Below the pieces are notes generated by a model. That model ran no database searches and was not told the origin of the DNA. It saw nothing but the letters and a program-made list of their open reading frames with translations. Positions 38,233 to 45,554 of a DNA stretch of 64,000 nucleotides are shown one piece after another. Each line of letters opens with the position of its first letter. The stretch's first letter is position 1. The position numbers were made by a program, and so were the translations under genes. The DNA comes from Paenibacillus sp. L3-i20. GTDB lineage: Bacteria; Bacillota; Bacilli; Paenibacillales; Paenibacillaceae. The stretch lies in the NCBI RefSeq assembly GCF_022180385.2, contig NZ_BQME02000002.1, positions 1,054,001 through 1,118,000 on the forward strand, written 5' to 3'.

Positions 38233-39054
38233 TTATTCATCTATACTTTGGCATTTAGGGCAAGCAAAAGCTTTACGATTACCGACTGTTATTTTTACAA
38301 TTGTTTCACCACAGCACGTACATGTCAAACCTTCGCGATCAAACACTTTGAACCGTTCGGAATAACCCCCAGTTAAAATATCGTTCGCAAATAAAGGATT
38401 CAAACCTGCGCCACCATGCGAAATCGCTTCTCTTAGTACATTTCCCATTGCAGTATATAGTTGTTCCCAACGTGTGGAATTAAGTTCAGTGAGTTTAGTA
38501 TCAGGTCTAATTCCTGCTGCGAAAGCAATCTCATCCGAATAGACTGTTCCAATACCAGCTATGATAGTTTGATCCATCAAAGCGGTCTTCAAAGAACTTC
38601 TCTTTTTCGAAAATTTCTCGATAAATCGGTTTAAAGTGAGACGTTTGTCTAGTGGATCTGATCCAAATGCCTTCATATAAACCTCAACCGCTTTTACCGT
38701 CATTAATTGAAGATCATCCGCACGTAATCCGAAGACACTCAACATACGATCTCCAAACTGTAACGTTATTGCAGCTTTCGAAATGTCATATTGTTCACTT
38801 GGGGTGTGGCTATATAAATAGGATTGGTTTGAAATTTGGATCACTAATCGTTTTCCATTATCAAGATGAAACACAAGATGCTGAGCTCGTCTTTCAACAA
38901 ACCAGACAGTCTTACCATTTATTTCTTCTATAATTTGATCGCTTGATAAATTCGTTAGTTTGTTCTGCTTAATATGAAGTGCTGTCAGCTCTGCTCCTGC
39001 GAATCGTTCTGCAAGCATAGATCGATATATATCTAATTCGGGCAATTCCTGCAT
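38233..39054 (-). CDS. Fpg/Nei family protein with substituted N-terminus
   Basis: 273 residues. N-terminal ELPELDIYRSML, helix-two-turn-helix region (LMDQTIIAGIGTVYSDEIAFAAGI) and a C-terminal Cys4 zinc finger (TCTCC...FACPKC). Standard enzymes begin MPELPE and use Pro2 as the nucleophile; here residue 2 is Gln (MQELPE), while Glu3 is kept. Base-excision glycosylase/lyase activity may thus be altered or lost, as in MutM2-type homologues I recall from Bacillus. The start is fixed by the motif, although its ribosome site is poor. Confidence 0.85.
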   Translation of the reverse strand: MQELPELDIYRSMLAERFAGAELTALHIKQNKLTNLSSDQIIEEINGKTVWFVERRAQHLVFHLDNGKRLVIQISNQSYLYSHTPSEQYDISKAAITLQFGDRMLSVFGLRADDLQLMTVKAVEVYMKAFGSDPLDKRLTLNRFIEKFSKKRSSLKTALMDQTIIAGIGTVYSDEIAFAAGIRPDTKLTELNSTRWEQLYTAMGNVLREAISHGGAGLNPLFANDILTGGYSERFKVFDREGLTCTCCGETIVKITVGNRKAFACPKCQSIDE

Positions 39055-39078
39055 CTAAATTTCATTCCTCCCTATATG

Positions 39079-39906
39079 TCATTGTTCATTTGGATTGCCG
39101 GCGTAATAATTTGAAACCGTTAACAGCAGTTCATCTAAATTTTCACAAATCAAATCCGGTTTGCAGCCGGCTACACTTTTATAATAGTCCATATTATCAG
39201 CTGTAGTAAGTCCTGTTAATACGAGTAAAGTTCCGCAGTTAGCAGCTATTCCTGCCGCGATATCTGTTGCAATATTATCACCGATGACCCATGTATCTGC
39301 ACGTTCTACACCAAGCTGTTTTAAAGAATATTCCATTAAAATAGTTGACGGTTTTCCTATCAGCACTGGCTCTTTCCCACTTGCTGCTTTTATCATTGCT
39401 CCGATGGAACCAGCACCTGGTATAAGCCCATCTGAAGATGGCAACAGCAGATCGGGGTTAGTTAAAATAGAAGTCGCACCCTCTCGAATATACCGAACAG
39501 CCTGAGTAATCCGTTCGTAGGAAAGCTTTCGATCGATACCTTGTACGACAAAATGCGGCTTATCTTCCGTTATATCCAATCCTGCTTCTAAAATAGCATC
39601 ATGCAGTCCAGATTCTCCTATGACATAAACAGATGCATGAGGATGAATAGCAGCGATATATTGTGCAGTCGCTTGTGCAGACGTGCAGATGTCTTCTTGT
39701 TTTGCAGGAATTCCCATCGATAATAGTCGATTAGCAACTTCTATAGGTGATGAAGCTGAATTGTTAGTAACGAAACGATAAGAAATATTCTTATCTCTGA
39801 GATACGTTATAAGTCGATCAGCACCATCTATCATCTTTGAACCATGATAAAGAGTGCCATCTAAATCAATAAGCAAACCTTTCATGGCACGAACTGTCGT
39901 AGTCAT
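39079..39906 (-). CDS. HAD-IIA family phosphatase (NagD-like)
   Basis: 275 residues. Motif I GLLIDLDGTLYHG, motif II in FVTNNSASSP, the C2-cap insertion, Lys in VLIGKPS and motif IV VIGDNIATDIAAGIAANCGTLLVLTG. This group dephosphorylates nucleotides, p-nitrophenyl phosphate or sugar phosphates. GAGG lies 9 bases before the ATG at 39906. It follows mrfB by 20 bases and may share its transcript. Confidence 0.9.
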   Translation of the reverse strand: MTTTVRAMKGLLIDLDGTLYHGSKMIDGADRLITYLRDKNISYRFVTNNSASSPIEVANRLLSMGIPAKQEDICTSAQATAQYIAAIHPHASVYVIGESGLHDAILEAGLDITEDKPHFVVQGIDRKLSYERITQAVRYIREGATSILTNPDLLLPSSDGLIPGAGSIGAMIKAASGKEPVLIGKPSTILMEYSLKQLGVERADTWVIGDNIATDIAAGIAANCGTLLVLTGLTTADNMDYYKSVAGCKPDLICENLDELLLTVSNYYAGNPNEQ

Positions 39907-39925
39907 ATGTTCATTCCTCTATTAC

Positions 39926-41242
39926 TTAGTTGGTTTTTGCTTCTAGTTTTCTCCGCAATCTAGCGATACGATTATGAATTCCGTCAAGTTCAACGCGACG
40001 TTTACTATCTCTACGTTGATACATAAAAGACTGCTCACTTCGATCTAATGCTTGAACCGCATAGGATAATGCTACATCAATCATTTTCACACGATGTTCG
40101 TAATACATAGCTAACTCAATATACGCATCATGAATGTCTGAGCCCGCTAGATGATTAGTTGGCTTGACGGCTTTCTGCCACAATAACACAGCACGCTCCC
40201 AATTTCCAGCCTTCTTATCTCTTGCAGCCAGTAAGTTAAGTGCAGATGGAAGAGCTGATTCTGATAAGAGTGACCTTTCGAACAACGTATCTGCTAATGA
40301 GCGATATCCCATCTTCTCAAGCCATAATCCGGTTCTTACAAGTTCCTCGGCTTCCTCCGGATAAGGAATTCGCTTGAAAATTTGTTCCTGAAGCAGAAAA
40401 CCAAATCGGATCGATAAACAAGTTAAAGAAAGAAGATCACTTTCATTATGAAGAAATACTCCTTCTAGTGGAGCAGGATTCCCTTCCGCCAAATACTGAA
40501 AATACAATTGCGGTGCTAATGAACCAGGCACATCCCCATCACGCTTTATGCCAAGTCGTTCTTCCTCAATATGACTTAACTTACAAGAGGCAAGTGTATT
40601 TCTCCAAAGGGATCGTGAAGGATGAAGAAAATCAAGGTGAAGCGGTGTCCAATTCGCCCCTCTAATGCCATTCATTATGATTCGATTCTGAACAAGAGGC
40701 CAATCAAATGTTTTTCCATTGTATGTAGCAAGATAAGTATAATTGCGAAGCTTTCGAGCTAGCTCATTCAACATTGCAAATTCTTCAGCGGGATGTCGAA
40801 TTAACATTTGTTCAACAACGAATGTTTCACCTTCTTGATAAGCAATTCCGATCATAAAAGGCACATTGCCTGCCCCTACACCAAGTCCAGTCGTTTCTAA
40901 ATCCAAATAAAGCACTTGCTCCACATCCACCTCACCCGCTCCGGAGTGAAATGCTTTAAGACCAGATACGGCTTCTTTAAGCTCACCTAGCTGATGAGTT
41001 CCATGGAAATGTGAGAGCTGAAATATCCTTTTTCGAAACAAAAAAGAACCTTCTTCTGTCATTTTCAGCTCTACACCAAAAGTAGACCATGCTGGATGCA
41101 ATACTTCCGTATTCTCTTGAACTTCTGGGTTGTCTACAACATCTTCAATGAACGATGATTCTGTCATAACCTCTACATTTAATTGATCCTCTTCTTGCGA
41201 AAGACCTCTTAGTCGATTCATTCGACTACGTAAATTACTCAT
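39926..41242 (-). CDS. mrfB: MrfB (YprB), RNase H-like exonuclease of mitomycin repair
   Basis: 438 residues. DEDD-type nuclease core starting with VLYLDLETTGLGVGAGNVPFMIG (Asp-Glu metal ligands), AITYNGKTFDWPL-like segment (LATYNGKTFDWPLVQNR), later LHNESDLLSLTCLSIRFG, and a C-terminal TPR-like helical region. In B. subtilis MrfA (helicase) and MrfB act together on mitomycin-C lesions independently of UvrA. The ATG overlaps the mrfA stop by 4 bases. The reading frame is intact, but its usual promoter upstream of mrfA is now separated from it by the prophage. Confidence 0.85.
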   Translation of the reverse strand: MSNLRSRMNRLRGLSQEEDQLNVEVMTESSFIEDVVDNPEVQENTEVLHPAWSTFGVELKMTEEGSFLFRKRIFQLSHFHGTHQLGELKEAVSGLKAFHSGAGEVDVEQVLYLDLETTGLGVGAGNVPFMIGIAYQEGETFVVEQMLIRHPAEEFAMLNELARKLRNYTYLATYNGKTFDWPLVQNRIIMNGIRGANWTPLHLDFLHPSRSLWRNTLASCKLSHIEEERLGIKRDGDVPGSLAPQLYFQYLAEGNPAPLEGVFLHNESDLLSLTCLSIRFGFLLQEQIFKRIPYPEEAEELVRTGLWLEKMGYRSLADTLFERSLLSESALPSALNLLAARDKKAGNWERAVLLWQKAVKPTNHLAGSDIHDAYIELAMYYEHRVKMIDVALSYAVQALDRSEQSFMYQRRDSKRRVELDGIHNRIARLRRKLEAKTN

Positions 41243-41712
41243 GACTTTCTCTCCGCTTCTAGTATCAACTCCAATGCTTGCTGCTTACCGAGCAAACCAA
41301 CCTCTTCAATTGGTCCTACACAAGCCGGACAGCCACTTAAACAGGTGCATGAAGTAATCATTGATTTGGCTTGCTTTAGCAACTCATCATGTACCTCAAA
41401 TAACCGCTCACTTAAACCAATTCCACCTGGATATCGGTCATAGAAATAAATTGTGGGACGTTGTGAATGAATCGCTTTGACCTGTGGCACGACACGTATA
41501 TCAAAAGGATCACACATTAAGTAAAGCGGAGCAATATGAACAAGAACATTTGCAAGACCTAGCAGGGCAAATTGCATTTCATTTTTGCTTTTACGCGCAG
41601 CAGCCTCTTCACTAAAGGAGAACCAATAGCTGCTCGTATGAAGTTCTTCCTCAGGCAAATGAATGGGCCCTGATCCAATATTTTCATGAGTGCGCAGACG
41701 GATTTTAATAAA
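41239..41712 (-). pseudogene. mrfA: MrfA (YprA) C-terminal fragment cut by the prophage
   Basis: Reading upstream from the stop, the frame gives a C-terminal region of about 155 residues: KIRLRTHENIGSGPIHLPEEELHTSSYW, the DUF1998-type region PTIYFYDRYPGGIGLSERLF, and the four-cysteine cluster CTCLSGCPACVG. The DEAD/DEAH helicase core (about 580 residues in B. subtilis YprA) is missing; upstream codons become unrelated and hit a stop at 41767-41769. The only nearby start candidate is a TTG at 41658 with no ribosome site. The N-terminal part should lie beyond the far prophage end. Confidence 0.8.
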
Positions 41713-41725
41713 TGGGGGTACAGAA
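41704..41725. other. Prophage-chromosome junction (att site)
   Basis: Similarity to MrfA-type sequence fades upstream of the Phe-Ile-Lys-Ile-Arg-Leu codons (41695-41712), and phage-type short genes begin at once. The junction is placed here by reading-frame content only. The matching repeat at the other end is outside the window, so the core cannot be defined. Confidence 0.55.
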
Positions 41726-41896
41726 CCATGAAATAAATAAGGGGCGGCTATATGTTTCGCCGTCTGTTAAGTGGAATACATCTTGTAGGGGATCGTAATT
41801 TAAAATTTCTATTCCGGCAGCTGTAGTGTATCTTGCAGCTGCTTTTGCGTTTTCTAGTCCAATAAATTCAGCAGCGTACATAAGTGCTTCGTTCAT
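41705..41896 (-). CDS. Small phage protein at the attachment site
   Basis: 63 residues, no recognised domain: NEALMYAAEFIGLENAKAAARY is helical, then ILNYDPLQDVFHLTDGE. The ATG overlaps the stop of the previous gene by 4 bases. Its last few codons lie in sequence that matches mrfA, so the C-terminus may be created by integration and differ in the free phage. Confidence 0.6.
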   Translation of the reverse strand: MNEALMYAAEFIGLENAKAAARYTTAAGIEILNYDPLQDVFHLTDGETYSRPLFISWFCTPIY

Positions 41897-42084
41897 GTCT
41901 TAACCTCATATTCCCAAGTACAGCCCTGGCATATGGCTATAACACTTGTTTCCGTTTCCGCAGTTATTACGTGCTTAGTTGTAACCTGGTAGCGGTCGAA
42001 AAGTTCTGATTCCCGGCAGCTGCGGCAGTAACCGCTAGTCGTTGTTAGGTAGGCGCGATTTATTAGCTCCTGGTTATTGTTCAT
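41893..42084 (-). CDS. Small zinc-ribbon-like phage protein
   Basis: 63 residues with two Cys pairs: CRSC near residue 20 and CQGC near residue 55, a rubredoxin/zinc-ribbon spacing. GGGGAGG precedes the ATG at 42084 by 4 bases; an upstream in-frame ATG at 42105 has no ribosome site. Function unknown. Confidence 0.65.
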   Translation of the reverse strand: MNNNQELINRAYLTTTSGYCRSCRESELFDRYQVTTKHVITAETETSVIAICQGCTWEYEVKT

Positions 42085-42108
42085 AGCGCCTCCCCTACAT
42101 CTCAATAT

Positions 42109-42222
42109 TCATGACTGTTCTTCGTCCTCTGGCTCATGATTTGACTCGCATCCGCTACATGGTACATAGGTGTGTTTCATTTCGTACGTTCCACACGTTT
42201 GGCATACCTGATAAGCGTACAT
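42109..42222 (-). CDS. 37-residue zinc-ribbon-like protein
   Basis: A micro-gene: MYAYQVCQTCGTYEMKH then VPCSGCESNHEPEDEEQS. Two CxxC knuckles 16 residues apart fit a minimal zinc ribbon. AAGGAG lies 10 bases before the ATG. It fills the gap between two other small genes on the same strand, which supports it being real. Confidence 0.6.
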   Translation of the reverse strand: MYAYQVCQTCGTYEMKHTYVPCSGCESNHEPEDEEQS

Positions 42223-42263
42223 CTTCACCACTCTCCTTATGTTCTTCCGTATTGAATCAGTGT

Positions 42264-42458
42264 TCATTTTGCTGGATAATTTATTTCCGCAAAATGGGTT
42301 ACACCATCGAGCGGCTCACCATCAGCAGCAATCCACCTATAAACACGATCCTTTCCATCAAATTGATGCATACCAAAGCTAACCCATAATCCACCTGAAA
42401 CAAGATACAATTTAAGCCTATTTGGAACCGCTGATTCATACTTTATCCATTCAATCAT
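42264..42458 (-). CDS. Small DUF551-like phage protein
   Basis: 64 residues: WIKYESAVPN...YLVSGGLWVSFGMHQFDGKDRVYRW...VTHFAEINYPAK. The W-start and VTHF-ino-P ending resemble the DUF551 family of phage accessory proteins. GAGGAGGG lies 6 bases upstream. Function unknown. Confidence 0.65.
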   Translation of the reverse strand: MIEWIKYESAVPNRLKLYLVSGGLWVSFGMHQFDGKDRVYRWIAADGEPLDGVTHFAEINYPAK

Positions 42459-42541
42459 CCCAAACCCTCCTCATGTTCTTGCATATTCATTTTGTTACTT
42501 GGAAGCATCAGCTCGTGCACTAAATTAGGCACATTAAATAT

Positions 42542-42736
42542 TCATTTTGATGCATCGCGCAATGGACACCATTTTGGGCTTGAAGAATGATATGACTTAC
42601 TCTCCATCCACGTTCCTAAAAATCCTGACATTTTCTTATCATCATGCCAGCAAAAATGTTCATCAGCACCATAATTAGATAAACCTTTTGCCCTATGATG
42701 CTTGCACTCTTTGCACTTGGGCACTTTTTTTCTCAT
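42542..42736 (-). CDS. Small Cys/His-rich phage protein
   Basis: 64 residues: CKECKHHRAKG, FCWHDDKK and KWCPLRD give four cysteines and several histidines in the spacing seen in many small phage zinc proteins. The ribosome site is weak (AGGGTGAAG). Function unknown. Confidence 0.65.
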   Translation of the reverse strand: MRKKVPKCKECKHHRAKGLSNYGADEHFCWHDDKKMSGFLGTWMESKSYHSSSPKWCPLRDASK

Positions 42737-42749
42737 GTCTTCACCCTAT

Positions 42750-42971
42750 TCATTTTGTTGTATCAGCTATCTTTTTCAAGCACCGCTTACACCTCATTTG
42801 CAATGCTAACTCGTTACCTTCAGGCAGGTCTGTTTTAAAATAACTGGTATCTTGATGAAATTTCCCGCACAAACTAGAGTTGTTTAGAAACGCATGATAA
42901 TTAGCTCTTGGATGTATCCAATCATGATTTGTTAAATTACTCTGCTTGACGGGTAGCTGCCAAACTTCCAT
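42750..42971 (-). CDS. Small phage protein with C-terminal Cys pair
   Basis: 73 residues. The middle SSLCGKFH and the C-terminal MRCKRCLKKI supply three cysteines plus His. GGGG upstream of the ATG. It resembles nothing I can name; part of the small-gene run downstream of the promoter at 43726. Confidence 0.55.
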   Translation of the reverse strand: MEVWQLPVKQSNLTNHDWIHPRANYHAFLNNSSLCGKFHQDTSYFKTDLPEGNELALQMRCKRCLKKIADTTK

Positions 42972-43018
42972 TGCGAACCCCCTATGTTCAAAGTATTCAC
43001 TGAGATGTATCGCAGCAA

Positions 43019-43186
43019 CTATTCAATAATCCCATTTCTCTCAGCCCATTCGCCTCGTATATGCGCTTGCTTAAACACAAACTCAAAGGCTTCTTCAAGC
43101 GGCTGCCCATTCTCATGCATTATAGTCGCCATTTCATAAACTTTTTCTTTGAACTCTTGCAAAGTTTGTTCGGACATTTTTGCCAT
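43019..43186 (-). CDS. 55-residue helical protein
   Basis: MAKMSEQTLQEFKEKVYEMA, then a GQPLEEAFEFVFKQAHIRGEW segment. Amphipathic helices, no cysteine. AAGGAG lies 8 bases before the ATG, and it fits exactly between its neighbours at 42971 and 43198. Function unknown. Confidence 0.7.
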   Translation of the reverse strand: MAKMSEQTLQEFKEKVYEMATIMHENGQPLEEAFEFVFKQAHIRGEWAERNGIIE

Positions 43187-43197
43187 TGTCTCACTCC

Positions 43198-43683
43198 TTA
43201 CGCAAAAACCGATTTACGGCAGTAGCGGCATTTTCCACAAGTTACGGCGTTGGCTTCCTGGTCGGTTATGCTTTCCGGGTCGATTGTTCCAGCCAGGCCG
43301 CAGCCAGTCGAATTTTTGCTGCCTGGTTCGTAAAGGTGAATTTTCGGATTTCCTGTATAGCGAACTGTTTGTACAGTCTTTGGCAGACTTGCCGCCACTT
43401 TCTTTTCTGCCGCTGCGGAGTTTACAGCGATTAAAGGTGTAGCTGCTACCTGTCCTTCTTCGTCTATACCGCCGAGCCATTCGATATAGGCCTGGGCCTT
43501 CCGCGCTTTTTCCGGGTTTGCAGCCATGTAAAGGGGTATCATTTCTTCGAGTAGTTCGCGCTGGCCGAAGTCCAGGCCGTTCGCTTTTGCTAAAGCATCC
43601 AGTAGCGCCCGTGTCTCCTGCTCTACCTTCGTGCTATAAACTACCAAGGTCTTACCTTCTGCGATTCGTTTACCTCTTGCCAT
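43198..43683 (-). CDS. Phage accessory protein with C-terminal zinc-binding-like end
   Basis: 161 residues. Basic N-terminus (MARGKRIAEGKTLVVYSTKVEQETRAL, likely a beta strand plus helices as in ribbon-helix-helix proteins), Ala-rich middle, and a C-terminal half with STGCGLAG and VTCGKCRYCRKS. DNA binding is a possibility but unproven. First gene after the promoter at 43726-43755; its GC content is visibly higher than that of the flanking DNA, suggesting a separate origin. Confidence 0.6.
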   Translation of the reverse strand: MARGKRIAEGKTLVVYSTKVEQETRALLDALAKANGLDFGQRELLEEMIPLYMAANPEKARKAQAYIEWLGGIDEEGQVAATPLIAVNSAAAEKKVAASLPKTVQTVRYTGNPKIHLYEPGSKNSTGCGLAGTIDPESITDQEANAVTCGKCRYCRKSVFA

Positions 43684-43725
43684 TTTGCATTCCCGCCTTC
43701 ATTTATGGTTTATGTACCTATCACC

Positions 43726-43755
43726 ATTATACTAGTAAAGATAACTTTATGTAAA
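43726..43755 (-). promoter_or_regulatory. Promoter of the accessory gene block
   Basis: Minus strand TTTACA (43755-43750), 18-base spacer, TATAAT (43731-43726), about 40 bases before the ATG at 43683. An independent promoter inside a prophage fits lysogenic (moron-type) expression. Confidence 0.7.
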
Positions 43756-43838
43756 GACTTTTGATCAGGTTATTATGGTTCACTGTATGATATATAAACT
43801 TAGCGTTTCGAGAGGGGGGTATCTATATTAAAATAACA

Positions 43839-43892
43839 AAGGCCGAGTAAGTGTACTGAAAAAGTACCCCCCCGGCAAATTACAGCGGCCTT
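43839..43892 (-). terminator. Hairpin with flanking direct repeats
   Basis: AAGGCCG (43839-43845) pairs with CGGCCTT (43886-43892); an inner GTACT/AGTAC helix lies in the loop. On the minus strand TTTGTTATTTT follows, terminator-like. Both sides carry the direct repeat tatattaaaataRcaaa. Confidence 0.5.
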
Positions 43893-43959
43893 ATATTAAA
43901 ATAGCAAAAGAAAAGAGAACAGAGTAAGTATTACTATACTTAATAGATACTATTAATAA

Positions 43960-44011
43960 CTATATATATAATATATTTATATTTTATTATTTATATATAT
44001 ATTATATATAG
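43960..44011. repeat. AT-only inverted repeat
   Basis: Within the gene-free 43684-44039, an almost pure A/T stretch has near-complementary arms ctatatatataat and attatatatag. It lies just after the gene ending at 44040. Could be an easily melted site; no function assigned. Confidence 0.45.
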
Positions 44012-44039
44012 TACTTATACCTTTTCTACGCTGGAGTCT

Positions 44040-44396
44040 TTACAGCCAGGACTGTAGCTTTTCAAAGTCCTTACCAGTCGCGGTTACGTACAAGCGTTGC
44101 CCATCGTGAAAAGTAAATACTGCTGTACTAGCGTCCTTTTTACGACCCCCGATTGCCGCCCCAGCTAATAGACCTAAACCCCCTGTAAGCGCACCACCAA
44201 TGATTGCCCCAGCTGCGGCTTTTCCAGCGCTGCGGGTTGCTGCTGCCTGCCAATCTAACCCAGCTATAGGCAACGTCGTAGATGTAAAAAGCCCCGTTTT
44301 AAATTTAAGATATCCGGGATTTCTGCCCTTATCTATGTATACGTCTATCCCCTTAACATGCTTACAGCCCGTTACTATTTTTAATCTAAGCGACAT
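44040..44396 (-). CDS. Glycine-zipper protein of the prophage
   Basis: 118 residues. The middle (about 50-85) is a Gly/Ala zipper: AAGAIIGGALTGGLGLLAGAAIGG, able to insert in or lie on a membrane. The flanks are beta-rich (MSLRLKIVTGCKHVKGIDVYID; AVFTFHDGQRLYVTATG). AAGGGG is 8 bases before the ATG, and a good promoter lies 30 bases upstream, so it is probably expressed in the lysogen. Function unknown. Confidence 0.65.
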   Translation of the reverse strand: MSLRLKIVTGCKHVKGIDVYIDKGRNPGYLKFKTGLFTSTTLPIAGLDWQAAATRSAGKAAAGAIIGGALTGGLGLLAGAAIGGRKKDASTAVFTFHDGQRLYVTATGKDFEKLQSWL

Positions 44397-44425
44397 AGTT
44401 ACAACCCCTTCCTATTATTTCCTAT

Positions 44426-44454
44426 ATCATACAACGGCTGTTCCCTACAGACAA
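44426..44454 (-). promoter_or_regulatory. Promoter of the glycine-zipper gene
   Basis: Minus strand TTGTCT (44454-44449), 17-base spacer, TATGAT (44431-44426), 30 bases before the ATG. Confidence 0.75.
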
Positions 44455-44709
44455 CATAAAACGACAAAAGACCTAGAGTTTATTTAGAATTGTTTCAATC
44501 GAAGATATCAAGTAAAGACGTCTTTGTTTCTTTACTACTCATTTTGTGAATACGTAGTTCATGATTATTTACAGAGTAGTGAGTTAGTTCTTGGGCACAT
44601 ATAAAAGTTAGGGGTTCAATGCTCATTTAAATGTTCACATAACAGACACATCAATGTAATCCCAAAATTAGAATTAATGCCTGTTTATGTCGAATGTAAA
44701 AAAGACTAA

Positions 44710-44745
44710 AAAGCCCACGCTGTAAGGATTCCCAGCGTGGGCTTT
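44710..44745 (-). terminator. Rho-independent terminator
   Basis: Perfect 13-bp stem AAAGCCCACGCTG/CAGCGTGGGCTTT, followed on the minus strand by TTAGTCTTTTTT. It ends the XRE regulator transcript. The stretch 44455-44709 shows nothing else. Confidence 0.9.
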
Positions 44746-44825
44746 ACAATCATCTCAGTATATTGTCCTCATTTGTCGTTTAATGTCGGTATATTAGTAT
44801 AGCCTTATGCGGAATTAGCAGTTAA

Positions 44826-44890
44826 TATAAGGACATGTTTCTCTACGCGGGCGTAGAGTCGTGGCCGTAGTAAACCGATAAACGGTTTAC
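44826..44890 (-). other. Two hairpins at the 3' end of the XRE gene
   Basis: TCTACGC-GG-GCGTAGA (near 44840-44856) and GTAAACCG-ATAAA-CGGTTTAC (near 44871-44890, overlapping the stop codon). Neither has a T-run, so they may be protein-binding sites or mRNA 3' structures. Confidence 0.4.
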
Positions 44891-45123
44891 TTTACTACCT
44901 TCTCACCGAACAACAAATAGCCATTTTCATACAAAGCACGGGGATCGCAGTCTAATACATTTGCTACGATGAACAAATTCTTTAAAGACATAGCACGTTC
45001 ATCAGTAGCCCAAAAGGATATCTGCCGAAAATCAAAACCCGTTTCTTCGGATAACTTCTGCTGAGTCCATCCCTTTTCGGCTAGTCGTTTATTGAGAAGG
45101 CAGCGCCCGACTTTACCAGTCAT
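44887..45123 (-). CDS. Small XRE/Cro-type HTH regulator
   Basis: 78 residues: KRLAEKGWTQQKLSEETGFDFRQISFWATDERAMSLKNLFIVANVLDCDPRALYE is a single Cro/CI-type helix-turn-helix. GGAGG lies 6 bases before the ATG. It stands far from the expected immunity region, divergent from the plus-strand gene at 45277, and may control that gene and its own promoter. An imperfect repeat aataccttat / ataagtatt lies in the intergenic region near 45138-45172. Confidence 0.8.
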   Translation of the reverse strand: MTGKVGRCLLNKRLAEKGWTQQKLSEETGFDFRQISFWATDERAMSLKNLFIVANVLDCDPRALYENGYLLFGEKVVK

Positions 45124-45222
45124 GACGGCCCTCCGTAATACTTATTTTTTAACTTATCTATCATAAGGTATTTTTGCTTTACAGGAAAGGAGTGGAAGAT
45201 AGAAACGGCTTTGTGTTGCTCA

Positions 45223-45251
45223 TTACATTACATCAGGGGTTCGAATATAAC
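45223..45251 (+). promoter_or_regulatory. Candidate promoter of the plus-strand gene
   Basis: TTACAT (45223-45228), 17-base spacer, TATAAC (45246-45251), 26 bases before the ATG at 45277. Confidence 0.45.
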
Positions 45252-45276
45252 TTACAACATAAGAGAGGTACGCCGC

Positions 45277-45501
45277 ATGCATATAACGGAGAATGAGAAT
45301 TTAAGCTCGTTGATATGTTCCACTAAAAACCGACTAGAGATATTGCTAGGACAGCAAGAAAAAGCTATGGTAGAAGTAGCCGCAGCAAAATTAACCGCCG
45401 AAAAAGCACAAGAAGCACTACTTCATAATTTACAAGAATCGGCGATTGATAAAATATGTGCTTTGGAAGCAGCCATAGAAGCAGAGCTGTTTTCTGCTTA
45501 A
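45277..45501 (+). CDS. Small coiled-coil protein, sole plus-strand phage gene
   Basis: 74 residues, almost entirely helical: LLGQQEKAMVEVAAAKLTAEKAQEALLHNLQESA suggests a coiled coil. The ATG at 45277 has AGAGAGG 8 bases upstream; the frame opens earlier (45211) without a ribosome site. A perfect terminator follows by 5 bases. Flanked by its own promoter and terminator and opposed to the late operon, it is a moron-like cassette. Function unknown. Confidence 0.6.
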   Translation: MHITENENLSSLICSTKNRLEILLGQQEKAMVEVAAAKLTAEKAQEALLHNLQESAIDKICALEAAIEAELFSA

Positions 45502-45505
45502 AGTT

Positions 45506-45533
45506 TACCCGGACAGTATTAGCTGTCCGGGTA
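45506..45533 (+). terminator. Terminator of the plus-strand gene
   Basis: Perfect 11-bp stem TACCCGGACAG/CTGTCCGGGTA with a 6-base loop, followed by ATTTATTTTT. Confidence 0.9.
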
Positions 45534-45554
45534 ATTTATTTTTAAAAGCAAAAA

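Noticed and set aside
43944..44021. AT-rich palindrome as a replication origin.
   Set aside because: No iterons, DnaA boxes or replication initiator gene nearby; composition alone is insufficient.
44820..44890. Hairpins near the XRE stop as an attachment core.
   Set aside because: They are phage-internal and short, with no chromosomal counterpart; the mrfA junction at about 41.71 kb is the visible boundary.
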